From contig CM040085.1 in assembly GCA_022496805.1 (NCBI GenBank), forward strand, positions 23,403,811 through 23,467,810: a stretch of DNA of 64,000 nucleotides. The letters are read 5' to 3'. Of this stretch, positions 47,926 through 61,090 are shown one piece after another. The position numbers and the translations under genes were made by a program. Source of the stretch: Pohlia nutans. Its lineage: Eukaryota; Streptophyta; Bryopsida; Bryales; Mniaceae. The notes beneath the pieces were generated by a model. That model saw nothing but the letters and a program-made list of their open reading frames with translations. It was not told the origin of the DNA and did not search any database. The first letter of the stretch is position 1. Every line of letters begins with the position of its first letter.

Positions 47926-48176
47926 ACTACTTCTTGTTCTCCTCCCTTCAAGTTACTGTTAGTAGATCATCCCTAACTTTCATTTCCGAAAAACTAGATT
48001 GCATTAGAGGTTTTGGCTTCTATTTGAGCACTAGCTTGCTCGGATATATCCCGCTACCTTGTTTTCAAACCTTTTGGCATTTGAGAAGCACAGGCCGGTA
48101 CGTATGAGTGTACATGACAGTACAAACATCATTCTCCAGTTTGGTCGTATTTGTTAAAATGCACAAGAGAAACGAC

Positions 48177-48287
48177 AACGCCATATTGGTTATTTTGGCC
48201 AATCCTTGTTATTTTCTAGTGTAACCTCCTACCTGTTACAAACACTAGAAAATAACAGGGATTGGCCAATATAACCAATATGGCGTT
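48177..48287. mobile_element. Small hairpin MITE
   Basis: AACGCCATATTGG-type arms: CGCCATATTGGTTATTTTGG at the left, and its near-complement ending CCAATATGGCGTT at the right, with CTAGTGTAA/TTACAAACACTAG at the loop. About 110 bp, inside the putative intron 47926-48624. Confidence 0.6.
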
Positions 48288-48624
48288 CGACATCTTGTCC
48301 CAGCGTGCAAGTGTCCCAATATTGAGGTCAATGCCCCATGTATCAAATAGCACGTTCTCCCTCCCCGGGTTACATAGTTTTCCGATGCCATGTTTGGGAG
48401 CGAGACATAATTCAAGAGCTCTTTAAGCTAGGACAGGTGCAGATCTGAGGTTTCACCAACTGCGCCAATTTCACTGAAATCTGCTATTTATTTATTTATT
48501 TAAATAACGAATCTGAGGTTGGTTCAGCATAACGAACGAACACGGTGTTTTGCAAACTAAGTTGTTGATATAGACTATTCATTTTGCTGACTAGTGGTTG
48601 TGAATTCTCTGCTATTTATTTCAG

Positions 48625-48900
48625 GTTGAGTCCTACGAACGTGAATTCTTCAATGTAACTGGCAACCCTCCCGACGGTAACGGAAAGGCTCTCCTTCCAA
48701 GTGACAGGGTACACATAAGATGGTCGGTATGTCCTCATGAACGTACTGCGTGTAGGCTGTTTTCAGATCTGGAGCTCGATCGCCGAATACCATCTCGTAC
48801 CATCATTCCCAACTTTATTATACTGAAGAGTAGAAGTAAAGTCTGCAAAGATGATTATGACAACCTTAACAAGTTCGTTGTAGTTCTTGAAGCCTTGTAG
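48625..48900 (+). CDS. Hypothetical terminal exon, 91 codons plus stop
   Basis: After a good acceptor (TTATTTCAG) the phase-0 frame runs without a stop from VESYEREFFNVTGNPPDG to FVVVLEAL and a TAG at 48898. The composition (charged, with SKVCKDDYDNLNKF) is protein-like, and the region is free of recognised repeats. No methionine start in this exon and no family recognised. An upstream exon in phase 0 was not identified, since the candidate leader does not give one. It may be a gene remnant. Confidence 0.3.
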   Translation, partial: VESYEREFFNVTGNPPDGNGKALLPSDRVHIRWSVCPHERTACRLFSDLELDRRIPSRTIIPNFIILKSRSKVCKDDYDNLNKFVVVLEAL

Positions 48901-51191
48901 ATTGAGAAATTAAAGAACTTACTGCTTCTGATCGATCTTTTGACATTGCTAGAACTGGAAGGATCTTGACAGACTTAAACCGGGGGTAAAAAAATTATAA
49001 TAGTACAGTAGCCCCAGTAGGATCGTCCCAGCTAGTCAGTCAGTTAGACCGAGTGACTTTGATTTGCCTGTTGAGTGTTCAACAGGCTAGTACGTGTAGA
49101 ATATTGGCCCGTGTGATCGGTGAGGATTGCGGTATGTAAGTTTAATTATAGTGCCTGCAGCCAGCCATGTGTAGCTGTTAACTTTCACGTACTCGACGGC
49201 CTTTCTCCAGCTCAAGTGGAAGAATGCGCACGAGATGGAAGCTCCCATTGTCCCCAGTCCAAATGTACCTCTCTTGCGTCCCCCAAATAACGCACATAAT
49301 TAATTTTCTGAATTTGTATTTCACTGTCTGTCGATACTCTTCAAAAGTTCTACATTATTATTGTTGTCTAACTTAGTATGCCTGGGGGTGCCTAACACTT
49401 ATTTACATGAGTTTGTCTAGCTATAACCTACTCCAGAAAATCAGGACCAGCTGTGGCAGCTTCAGATTGCTTCAGTTACAATCCGTAATGTGTTTTCCTA
49501 TGCTCACAATCTTCGTAGTGTATTCCAAATCTTTGTAAACAATTTCTCATTTCTTTCTATTCATAACATTCAGTAGCCTTCATGTTCACTGCCTTTCTTT
49601 CATGCACTATGCTCATCACCTTGAGCTTCCACTTGTCCACTTAGCTATTGATGAAGTACTGTCAGGTGTGGAATATTCCCCACCATCTTCTGTAGAGTGA
49701 AGGTAGAGATAGTCCATGCTATTGAATGTTATAGTTCTCAATTCTCCATAGTGTACTCAAAATAAGACTCTACTAATGTGTGACATCTATCATAAGCTAT
49801 GCAAGATGGAGTACTCCATGGGCTTCGCAACTTGGAGATAGCATGCACCCATTACATGTTGTAGCGGAGTCTATGGAATACTCTATCTAGTACATAGCGT
49901 TTCACTAAATTGATATTTTTACCACTTGTGTTTGTAGAGACACTATACAACTCGAAAGTACTCTTCAAAACTACATTATCGATTGTGCATGGGATGGGTG
50001 CCTAAACTTATTTACATGAGGTTGTCTGGCTAGTGTCTTTGTTGAAAATGAATATTTTAACCAACTAGGTTGTAGAGGTTTAAAGGAGAGTCCCCATGAG
50101 AGACTCATGTCCACTCTTTGCATAGAGAACAAGCGGCTAGTCGCGAAGTCTCTCCCTTAGTCTCTGCCTATCCCAGATTTACTTTTATGGCTTCATTTTA
50201 CTGTCCAGGCGCATAACTCCGGGTAACTCCTCAAAAACAAAGCGTTTCCATAGTCTCTTCCCTGGTGGGCAGAGACAATAAACCAATTTTAACTCCTGCT
50301 TTGAATTAGAGAACGAGTGCTAGAACGATAGGATGGGCTTGGCACTTCCTCAAACCAACTCTCACTTTTATTAGGGAAGAACTAGTCAGAGAAGGTTGAA
50401 CAATGAACCAGTTCTCTACTATCTCGAGTACTATCTGCAAGAGCGGGGCCGGGTGCTTCATGGGGAACGGCTCTTACAACATGAGCCTACTCTTCATGTA
50501 ACTGCACTGTCAATTGTAGATAATATGGGTGCCTATACTTATTTACATGAGGTTGTTTGGCTATTAAAAAAAATTGTTGACAATGAATGTCTTTACCAAC
50601 GGTGTTTGTAGACATTTTACTACATGAGCTGACTTATTTACTTGAGGCTATGTAGAATAAATGGTGTGGCTTGCAGCAATCTATAATTTGACAATATCTT
50701 AACTTGCCTGGAAAATTGCAACTATGCAGGCTGCAGGCTCCAATGCAATATCTGACTTGCTCTCCTTCCCTTGCCAATACAGAAATTGATTCCTTGAGAT
50801 ACCAGAACTCAATCATTTTCTTATTGTTTTGGTGAGTTTCAATGCGTCAAAATGTTACAATCAACTGTTGAAAATTAGGAATATCAAGTGCTTGATCTAC
50901 GACAGAAGGGTTTTGAGTTGCCCAACTAAAACCTCATGCACAGCTCTAAAATCTAGGATGAAATATAGATTTCAGATTTCACGTGAGTGTTGCAAAGCAA
51001 ACAGGTAGCTCTTCTCCAAATGCATCGATTTAGTGAAATTATGTCAATGTAGAAAGTATGACCATTTGGGTTTCATATGTAGAATGAGAAGTTGATTTAG
51101 GGCCGCTCTACATTAGGAGTTGGGCCGTTCGTTCTTGGGCCCAATTCTACAAAATTTTAGCTTATATTATCCTAAACCCAGCCTAAAGTAC
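48901..51191. other. Intergenic with repeat copies
   Basis: No gene supported. It contains the diverged copy (50055-50480) of the 46730 repeat and the 35540-like stretch at 50130-50290. TTTACATGAGGTTGT phrases occur three times (near 49402, 50015, 50541), suggesting old internal duplications. Confidence 0.45.
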
Positions 51192-53917
51192 TTAACCCCT
51201 AAAGGACCGGAGCAATTTTCCTCCAAAAATATTCCAATGCTGCCATTTCTACTCTCCTATGCAAATATCCCCAAAAAATGTTTTTTATTTTACCTTCTAA
51301 TTGTAAGATCTTGTCCTAAACTACTTTAAAAAACATCTACAACAAATTTCTTTGAATTTGACTGCACGAATTGCAAGATAATTGCTTTGGATGGAAAAAA
51401 AACACTACCAAAAAACACCCACTTGAAAATTTCAGATGCCTTTGACCGTGGCTACATCAAAAAACTTCACTATTAAAACCTGTCGCACTTCACTTTCATA
51501 TTCTATATGATGTTATTTAGATGTGTACCAATTTTCGTTGCGTTTTGGAGATGTTTATGATGTTGAATAACACCCTGCATTTGTTGGGTGTTTAAAAGTT
51601 TAAAAATACTCTTTGTTTTTGGAATTGCAATATGGACAATGGTCTGATATGGGTACCCCAAAAGCCCTTTGAACTCTAAAATCAGCCCCTATGGCAACTT
51701 TGAATGAGTCCCTTTTTAAAACAAAATTAAAAATGAATCAATCGGATGTGGTTTTGATTTCCTACACTCATGCAGTACACAAAAAAAAATTCACGTAAAA
51801 ATTGAAGAGGTTTAAAGATTTTAAAAGAGACTTTTTGTACAAATATCAAAATCTGTCCCAATTGCTTAAAAAAATCCAAAACAATTGTTTAAAATATCCA
51901 ATGACGTCATTTTGGTACCAATTTTTGATATGAAGTACATTTAGATATGTGTTATTTGAAATGATTAATTTGAACGATTAAAAATATTATTTATTTTGTA
52001 TTACAATGCATGCAAATGCTAATTTTTGGCAAAAGCATAAATACATAAAAATTAATTTATTCAATTAAAAATTTGAACTTGAATTAAATTGTTTCATGTC
52101 ATCTTTATAGTTTTATTTATAATTTTAGTCAATTGAAATGAACAAATTCGTCAAAATTTGGAAAAACAACTATATGTTTGAAATTTTGACAAATTTGTCC
52201 ATTTCAATTAAATTAAATTAAATATTTTTAATTTAAAAAATATTCATTCCTAATTGACATGAAATACTTTAATTCAAGTCCAAATTTTCAATCGAGTAAA
52301 TTAATTTTCATGTATTTATGCTTTGCTCAAAAAATTGCCAAAAATTAGCATTTGCAGGCATTGTAATACAAAATAAATAATATTTTTAATCGTTCAAATT
52401 AATCATTTCAAATAACACATATCTAAATGTACTTCATATCAAAAACTGGTACCAAAATGACGTCATTGGATATTTTAAACAAATGTTTTGAATTTCTTTA
52501 AGCAGTTGGGACAGATTTTGATATTTGTACAAAAAGTTTCTTTTAAAATCTTTAAACCTCTTCAATTTTTACGTGAATTTTTTTTTGTGTACTGCATGCG
52601 TGTAAGAAATCAAAAACCACATCCGGTCAATTCATTTTTTATTTTGTTTTAAAGAGGGACTCATTCAAAGTTGCCATAGGGTCTGATTTTAAAGTTCAAA
52701 GGGCTTTTCAGGGTACCCATATCAGACCATTGCCCATATTTTCAACTTTCATTATTTAGAACACAAATATGAGCGGTAAAACATAAGTACACTCTACCTT
52801 TTATAAAATGGCGAAAAAAAATTTGAAAAAAAAATAAATCTTCAGTTTTAGAAGACATGTAGCATATTTTCTAAGAATTTTGGGGGTTAGGGGGGAAATA
52901 AAGGGTGGAGGAAGGGAATCAAAGTGCCACCTCACCCAACCCATTCCAATGTTCATGACCCCACTACCAAGAGGGGGTTGAAGACCCTCAAGGTGGACTA
53001 CCACATGGCAGTCCCTCATTTGACGATTTGTCATTTTTTTAATTTTTAATTTCAAAAATAAAAAGATTCTAAATTCTAAAAATGTTATTTTCTAAATTTT
53101 TAATCGGGGTTTTTTGCTGCCCCCCAATCCTCCACAAACGCTACCCTTTCTCCCAAAAGAAAACAAGTTTTTCCCCTCCCCCCCCCCCCCCCAATCCACT
53201 ATTAAATGGGTGAAAGCATGGTAAAGTGAACCACTTGTGATCCCTGTGAAGAAGCAACAATGTAGGGTCCAAAAATCCATTAAACTTTTATTTTTTGTGA
53301 AATTTTTTTTGTGGATAAAATAAAAGACACAATTTTTAACAAAGTCTAACCAATAAAATTGAAAAAAAACTTGTTCAATAAGTATTTATGTGTGCTATAG
53401 TAAGGTTAAAGCGATTAAAATTGAAAAAGTAGCTGTGACCGAATTGAAAAGTAGATATAAAACATGGTGAAATTGCATTAAATATTTATTTTTTCAAGAA
53501 TTTTTTTCTTTGGAACCCTCGAATGCACAATGAACTTATAGAATATATAATTTATATTCATATTGAACATAATTCGATTCATCAGATTTGCTCCCAAAGT
53601 TTGTTTTAGACATCTGTTTTCAAGCTTTACTTTTAGTAACCTTTTTTTAATATTTTAATTTGAAACTTTGGATTGAAGTACCTAATAGAACTATAGAGGG
53701 CTCTACCAAATTAGAACTTAAATATATGAATTTTTAATCATAATTTATGGTCTTTGACCAAGAATATTGTAATTTCAGTACTAAAGATGACTTTAATGGT
53801 TCAGTTTACCGTGCTTTCACCCAAATATCTTCCAAAATTCAATTTAAAATGTGTTCACCAGAACCTACCCGGTTCTCTAAATGTCCTAGTTAGGACACTT
53901 GGTCCTTTAGGGGTTAA
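51192..53917. mobile_element. Large TTAA-flanked element, 2.7 kb, with nested palindrome
   Basis: TTAA at 51192-51195 and 53914-53917; ends CCCCTAAAGGACC and GGTCCTTTAGGGG. It is almost five times the length of its relatives. The excess includes the 1.1-kb inverted repeat at 51630-52740. A run of C lies near 53180. Only short frames are present, so it is non-autonomous. Confidence 0.65.
51630..52740. mobile_element. 1.1-kb palindromic (foldback) insertion
   Basis: TATGGACAATGGTCTGATAT at the left pairs with ATATCAGACCATTGCCCATA at the right. Arms can be followed inward through AGCCCTTTGAACT/AGTTCAAAGGGCT and CCAATGACGTCATTTTGGTA in both arms to a centre near 52165. Differences between arms are few, so the event is fairly young. 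Nested in the TTAA element. Confidence 0.75.
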
Positions 53918-55366
53918 TATAATAAGATTAGAATTGAGCCAATTGTCTCTAGTGTAAAGGTATTGGGCCCAAGTAGAGTTGATGGCCTAAGGGATATAGT
54001 TGATACCTTGAGGAGTAGATCTTAATTGTACCTTGAGGAGTAGACCTTAATTGTACTTTGAAGAGTAGATCTTAATTGTACCTTGAGGGGTAGGTGTGAT
54101 GGCACATTGGAGGAATGAATCCTGAGAGGATGAATGCACTAACTATATGTGAGGATAGTTAGTGTAAGCAGAGATGGAGTCAAGATAGATAACTCAAAGT
54201 GGATGAGATGTTTTGAAGAACTCCAAGTTAAAGAATTGTGTAGTAGGGTTAGACATCTCCATCTACATGATTAATGCATGGGAGTGAGACAACTCCAAAA
54301 TCAAGACGAGCGCACTTGAGATAAACTCTAAGCGACTGATTTTTGACATAAAGATAGATAGCAATCTCAAAAGGATGAGTACTAAGACTCAGACAGACTA
54401 GTACTACTACTTTAGGGATGGACTCTAAATGGAACCAAAGATAGAACTCCAAAGGTAGTAGTAAAGTCTTAGACTAAACTAATAGTCATCTTTGCTATAA
54501 GATTAAACTCGGGGGATGAAAAACACTCTTTGGCTGGAGTCTCTCATCTATGGTTGGGTGGTTGAGCTATTGTATTGTTCTTAAAGCTTATGCATATATT
54601 TATATATGCATTGGTTTAGACATTGTATGTTGTTATTGCATATAAGAGTTAGTAGTTATAGACCTTAGATTTTACTTTATTAGATTATTCACATAGGAGG
54701 TCTGTAACAACCAAACTAAATGTAAGTCTATCCACTTTCCACAACATTGCCTCAACACTCGAGACCAAATACCTTGGTTTGACCATGATCAATTGTAGAG
54801 ATGAAGGCATCCACAACTCTTCGCAGCCTAAACTACCCACCATTGGGACCCTACTACGGTTGGTTGCATCCACCAACAAATCTTGTCCTATCGTGAAGCG
54901 CCAAACATCAATGCAGATCCAGCCAAACATTAATGTAGGTCCGGCAAAACACCAACAATTTATAACAGATACAACACAAGAGAGCGAGATGTACCTCTAA
55001 TTCTTTTTAAAAAGCATACACTACTAGCTTTTGTTCGGATTTCCGAGCACAACTAGGGCATTCAGAGCCATGCCAACCTTCATTCTCCTATCCCCTGTGA
55101 CTAAAGTAGAAGCACCCAATTGTAACACTCACCTAAATGTGACACACTCTAAGAACAATCTTCATTTTAATACACAGAAAAAAGCTTCGAGAATCATCAG
55201 CTACTGTAGTCCTCATTATTATTTTGGTTGGTGGAAGTTGCACATTTTGAAACTTGGCCTAAGAGCAGCTGCACCGTTGCCCTCCCAGAGTTTTTTCACA
55301 CTCCAAACTAGATGGAAAGTGCCAAGGGCCCTTCAAAAATGCCTCTTGACTCTCAATCCTAGCGTG
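53918..55366. other. Intergenic with a short tandem repeat
   Basis: No gene. Apart from the 25-bp tandem repeat at 54005-54096, many phrases such as GACTCTAAATGGA and GAGTAGATCTTAA recur loosely through 53950-54500. Confidence 0.4.
54005..54096. repeat. Tandem repeat, period 25 bp, about 4 copies
   Basis: ACCTTGAGGAGTAGATCTTA and variants start at 54005, 54030, 54055 and 54080. Confidence 0.85.
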
Positions 55367-55941
55367 TTAATCCCTAAAGGACCACAACTATGTTTCTCTC
55401 CAAACACTCCAAAATATCCCTTCTCATAAAAAGACAAATAGTTTTTGATCTAAAACCTTTTTGACCGATCCAACCGTAGGATATTTCAACCAACTTGAAT
55501 TTATTACAAACTAAAAAATTTCAACCGTTCAGGGTTCTTCAATGGTAAGATTATAAGCTTCAAAGTTAGTTGCACTTCTTTTTTTTGCTTGTTGCCCAAA
55601 TTTGAAACTTTCTGAAAATGCCCAAAATGCAAAGTTTAGTCTCAGATTTGCTAAAATGAATTTGGCAGTTGTGTATATGGGGGCGTTAGCTCATTGTGTA
55701 CAAAAATTCAGATGCATAGCTCATTGTATGAAAATTTTCAGGAGTTGCCCGCAATTAGGTTTTTCACCTTTGCATGATTGTATCTTTTGATCTATACATC
55801 ATCTACGTACGAAAATTACCATCCCATCTTCGTTACAAAGAGTAGAATCACTACAAAAAATCTCAATAAATGAGGATCAATACTCATTCCATACTAAGCT
55901 GACCGAACTTGGAAAATCAGCCTTGGTCCTTTAGGGGTTAA
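55367..55941. mobile_element. TTAA-flanked MITE with piggyBac-like ends
   Basis: TTAA at 55367-55370 and 55938-55941; ends TCCCTAAAGGACCA and TTGGTCCTTTAGGGG. The interior follows 40216-40797 closely in the same orientation. Confidence 0.75.
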
Positions 55942-57413
55942 GAAATGGCCCTTCAAATCACTATTTAGTTGATTATATCCCCACATTCTACTTGTGATTG
56001 GTCCATTGACTATTTGATGTGCACTTTTGATGTGTGAGGGGCGTTCAAGGGTGGGGGAGTGTAAGTGCAAGGGCTCTTCAAATGTAAATGAATAATTTTA
56101 GCGAGTCATCTCTAGCATGTAGGAGTGGAGATGCTCTAATGCCCTCGCCGCTAACTTAGCCATGGCTATGGCGCCGCATCTCACAACGCAGGCCACCTGT
56201 GGTTAATAACTTACTGTTTCAGCTTAAATTAGTTGCTTGTGACGGAGTGCTCGGGCCAAGTCTGGAATATTCGGTTACAAGGCAAGAATATTCTTTTGAT
56301 GACAAGGCCACGTGCTTTTCTGAGCAATAGTGTAACAAACAGTGCTATATTTTTCAAACAATTTATTTTTAAAATTCAAGCTTTATGATTAAGCATTCAA
56401 TGAAAATTCACTTTGAAATTTTAAAATGACATGTGTCAACAAGTTAACTAAAGATTTATACAGCTGTTGAATTTAATAAAAATAAAAATAAAAATAAAAT
56501 TTTGACATTATTTCGAGTGGCAATTTTTTACCAAATGTACTCAAAAGACTTTGGAGGTTAAACATATAGTGGAGATTTGAATCCACACTGAAGGTCGAGA
56601 CTAATCAAAAACATTCGGGCACTAGTAGAGAGAGTGCTCTTTGGGTACCAAGGAATAGCCTTCGGAGTATGTTGCGGAAGGCCTATATAGACACTAAGGA
56701 AGATATACTAATTACCACCCAACATTCAATTATGCTCTCATGTACTAGTAAAGTATAGTCGGGTACAACATGCTTACGAATTTTTCAATCAATTTTCATT
56801 AGAAAGTTCAATATTTTTTAGGAAGCTCTAGCATGCTAAAAAATGAACCGATTTTGAAACCACAAATTGCATTGGAATTGCAATGAAGCGTGCTTCAACT
56901 TCATAATAAGTGAAAAAATAATTATTTAAAATAAGACAACAATTTGGATTTCTTTTATGCACTATCTATCATTTCATAGTGAACCTGTGGAAGATAGTGA
57001 ATGATTTTTTGCATTAAGGTAAAGAACAAGTAAGAAACCATACAATTAGTTCAAGTGGTGTGGGATCAAGTATCTCTAAAGCAATTGTGAAGGTTCATTT
57101 TTAATATGTACCATTAAATACAAGTTGTAATTTTCACAAATGGTGGCAGCACTAAATGGTAGATAGTATATAGAAAACATCAGACTTTTTGTATGATTTT
57201 CAATTACATATGTGTATATGTAATGATGATAAAGTAGACTTTAGTGTGATTCCAATGCAAATTAAAATTTGAAATTCCGTTCATTTTTTAGCATACAGGG
57301 GCCTTCCAAAGTTCCCACAAATCTCAACTGGATCCAACATTCGTAACCATCTTGTACCCGACTGTACATTCTAGAACACAAATATACACCTCTAGTACAT
57401 GAAGGTATAATTA
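55942..57413. other. Intergenic with dispersed repeat copy
   Basis: No gene. 57047-57370 is the second copy of the repeat at 32550-32870; 56770-57030 resembles 39160-39380 in reverse complement. The remainder shows nothing recognisable. Confidence 0.45.
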
Positions 57414-58258
57414 TTAACCCTTTTGTGTCCATGGTACTATAGCTGGATGCACTGGATTTCAGTGGATTTTTCCACCATAATTGATACGATGAGAAATAGA
57501 ATGGATTACATTAGAAAGCAACCATATAATTGTATTCTCAACTAGAGTGGAGACATTTTGCCAAAATTAGATATTCATTCAATGGTAGAGTTGCACAATT
57601 ATAATGTCTTTGAACAATATATTGTAATGCACACTAAAAAATGAGACTTTGGACGGTGTGTGACTTCAAAATTAAATAGAATTTGGGTTAAATTTTCAAA
57701 AATGAAATTAAAAATGTTCAGCAATGACCTATGTCAACATTTCTCTATTGCAATCTTTCATGTCAAAAATGAACTGACAAATAATTATTGTGAATTTTAT
57801 AAGTGAGAGTGATTTATCCATGTACGGTTTAGGACAAAACGTTATACGTTATAATGTGAAAGGACTTGGTACATTGATCAAGATCGGAATACATATACTA
57901 AAGGAACAAGATCAAGAGAACACACTCCAAAAAAACAAACAAAAGATCAAACAAAAAAACAAAAAAATAAATAAATTAAATTAATACATAACAAACTTCC
58001 AAATAATGAAATACCACATCATACATATAAGTGTTTATTGTATTTTGACGTATTTGCAATATTTTAGTATTTGTGCATCATTATTTTGATAGAAGATCAC
58101 TTCATGATGATTTTTTATTTTATTTTGCCCAACGGGTATGGTATAAAATTGCACACATCTGAACCTCGCAATTCAACTTCAGATACCTCAAGGATTAAGA
58201 GATATGTCAATTCCAAGAGGCCCAGTGACCACAATGTCATTAGGCAACTAAAGAGTTA
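57414..58258. mobile_element. TTAA-flanked element, inverted relative of 36223-37110
   Basis: The left end is TTAACCCTTTTGTGTCC; the right end is decayed (GGCAACTAAAGAGTTATT). The interior runs antiparallel to the 36223 element, including the GTGTGTGACTTCAAA stretch and GTGGTCACTG near the far end. Confidence 0.55.
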
Positions 58259-58262
58259 TTCC

Positions 58263-58832
58263 TTAACTGCCTGAGCGTCCATTTTTTGGACGATGTACAA
58301 ATTTCATCCATGATATCTCATCCGTCATGCACTTTTAGCAGGGTGGATTTTTTACTGTAGATTTTATAGGAAGTTAGCTTCATACGTATGTAAACTGATT
58401 AGAAAGGAGATGATATGTGAAATTTTTATGCCTCATTTCATGTTGCAGTGATTCACCCAGAACTTCGAAGGTTTTAGTCTAAATGTGCTCTTAAAAAAGT
58501 CAACTCATAAAATTAAGCAACCAAAAAATCTCCAAAAAACACTACACTTAGAGAATTACATTTCAACTAATCACAACAAATTTCATTTACATATTGACAA
58601 TATCTTATTTGTAATCGAATTGCAAAAGAATTTTGAGTTTTGAGTTTCAAATTTTATACAAAAATATTGGTGATAGCAATCATAGATCTAACCGTACGGA
58701 TAGAATCTAAAATTCATAATGTAAAATTTTTATTCATACATCAAGTTCAAAACATCCCTCTTAGTTGCATTTTATAATGCATCTTTGCAAAACTGCCGAA
58801 TTTGGAGAGGGCTCTAGGCATTTAGGGGTTAA
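58263..58832. mobile_element. TTAA-bounded unit, 570 bp
   Basis: TTAA at 58263 and 58829. The right end GGCATTTAGGGG is of the family type; the left end (CTGCCTGAGCGTCC) is poorly matched, so the left boundary is less certain. Length is close to that of the 575-582 bp copies. Confidence 0.4.
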
Positions 58833-59376
58833 CCCTTAAGTGTCCACACTACATTTACCCACTCAAACCTCATCAATTTCTCACATTTTGAAATGTATTA
58901 TATTTTTTAGGTATTTTTCTCATATAATTTATTCTTAAACCGTTATACACTTATTTTTTCATAATTGTTTAAATGAAAATGAATTTTATAGGCTTTTTCA
59001 AAAAATATCTCTTGTAATAGCTATAGTAATAACAAAAACGCCTAAAATAGCATTATTTTTTAAAGGAAAAGTGTAAATAACAGTGATGAACAACAAGGTG
59101 TAGGTGGCATGCTTCTCGAGCTTACATAAAAAGAAATTCGATTGAATTTTTTTGCTGCAGTGTATGTTGGAATTTTAGGGCTTTGAGCTTTAAAGTGTTG
59201 TAAAAAATGCAATTTTAATAATTTTGAAGAACCATAAACTGAACTAGAAAGTAGAAGATAGCTCCTACACTTTCTTAGTTGGGACCATTTTTATTTGAAA
59301 TTAGGAACTAGGTGAAAATCAGTGTTTGACTGAAAAACAATCAAACCTGGCCCCACGGGGCTCCTTGCACGCTTAA
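58829..59376. mobile_element. TTAA-bounded unit, 548 bp
   Basis: It shares TTAA 58829-58832 with the preceding unit and TTAA 59373-59376 with the next. The left end is CCCTTAAGTGTCC; the right end GGCTCCTTGCACGC is not an obvious inverse. Confidence 0.35.
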
Positions 59377-59947
59377 CCCTTAAAGGACCAAGGCTGATTT
59401 TCAAGTTCGGTCAGCTTAGTATGGAATGAGTATTGATCCTCAATTTTTGAGATTTTTTGGGGTGATTCTACTCTTTGTAACGAAGATGGGATGGTAATTT
59501 GCGTACGTAGATGATGTATAGATCAAAAGATATAGACAGTCATGCAAAGGTGAAAAACCTAATTGCGGGCAACTCCTGAAAATTTTCATACAATGAACTA
59601 TGCATATGAATTTTTATACACAATGAGCTAACGCCCCCATATACACAACTGCCAAATTCATGTGACCAAATCTGAGACTAAACTTTGCATTTTGGGCATT
59701 TTCAGAAAGTTTCAAACTTGGGCAACAAGAAAAAAAAAATGCAACCAAATTTGAAGCTTATAATCTTACTATTGAAGAACCCTGATCGGTTGAAATTTTC
59801 TAGGTTGTAATAAACTCAAGTTGGTTGAAATATCCTACGGTTGGATCGGTCAAAAAAGTTTTAGATCAAAAACTATTTGTCTTTTTACGAGAAGGGATAC
59901 TTTGGAGTGTTTGGAGAGAAACATAGTTGTGGTCCTTTAGGGGTTAA
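59373..59947. mobile_element. TTAA-flanked MITE with piggyBac-like ends (inverted copy)
   Basis: TTAA at 59373-59376 and 59944-59947; ends CCCTTAAAGGACCA and TGGTCCTTTAGGGG-type. It is the reverse complement of the interior seen at 40216 and 55367, with few differences. Confidence 0.75.
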
Positions 59948-60339
59948 GGGTTAAATGGAAGGTATTGAACATCTCCACCTCAACTTGATGCCAATATGAG
60001 CCTTCTACATAATGGTCTAACATTATTCCTAAAGGTCCCTTCACAGCTGGCTGTACATAAGCCCCTGTGCTTAAGATTAATTTTCTGGCCTGTGCATCAA
60101 TTGGGCTCTTTTCACACTAATACCCTTTGCACAATCGGTTCCGGGTAATACGATATGTAGATACATATGCAGCGTTCACACATACGATGTAACAACCGTA
60201 TTTTTTGCAAGGGTGGCAAATTATCATTATGAAAGAGTGGGGGGTTCACACTGGCTCATCAATGTTACGCAAAGTAAATTGAGCTTCTCCCTGCAGCAAC
60301 CAGTCAGAAGTTGTCTTCTTCTTCCTTGTTGAATTTCTC

Positions 60340-60603
60340 TCAAGCTTGCACTGTATTGCATATACCATAAGTGGCAAGCGCTTCGTTAGAGTGTACGCAT
60401 TGCAGTTTTTCAAGTGCCAGCACTCTGGCGCTCGGGATTTTCTCCTGGTCGTGCACGGGTTGTGTAGTAGCAACTTTTGGAATTGCCGAGTGTAGAGGCG
60501 CTCCGGGCGCTCGCGTGCGAAGGTGGTGGTTTTGCAAGCTCTCGAGGTTTTGTAGTGCCGCTCGTGTTTTAGAAAAAAACGAATTGAAATCAAAACTAGT
60601 CAT
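60340..60603 (-). other. Open frame of unknown status
   Basis: An 87-codon minus-strand frame starting MTSFDFNSFFSKTRAALQNL, in a locally GC-richer patch (60400-60560). Frames are open in several phases here on both strands (minus 60246-60593, plus 60371-60667), so at most one can be real. No domain recognised. Confidence 0.15.
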
Positions 60604-60839
60604 TCCAAATGAGTTTGCGATTGTGGAACAGGCAAAAGTTCTACAGTTTTGGGAAAACCGAGACTAGTAGTAGTAGAAACGCTGCCTTGATTAGGCAAGC
60701 AGAAATGCGAGTGGCATCAGGCAAACAACGTCACTTCATTTTGTCATGGAAATATGGAAAAGAAAAAAAAGAACACACTGAGAATGCAGGTACCCCGGGG
60801 AAGTCACTATCAAGAATTTAGATAACTATGAGAGAACAA

Positions 60840-61090
60840 ATATAGGGTGTCTTTTATTCATTTGAGATAAAAATTATAAATTTAAAGAAGTAATATAGGG
60901 TGTTTTAAAACCAATTTGGGAATGTTTTAGGAATATTCTTAGAATATATGTGAAATATACCCTAAATGTACTATAAATAGTGGAATATTCTAATTGTTTC
61001 GTAAGCCTCCATTAAGTACCCTTTGTTCGCTCATATGTACCCAAAATTTACACGAAGTGACTTCCCCGAGGTAGGTACTCGAAGCAATCC
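60840..61090. repeat. Relative of the 37487-37785 element
   Basis: TATAGGGTGTCTTTTATTCAT ... GGGAATGTTTTAGGAATATTC ... GTGACTTCCCCGAGGTAGG follows the order of the 37540-37785 stretch. The left end is not clear. Confidence 0.45.
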
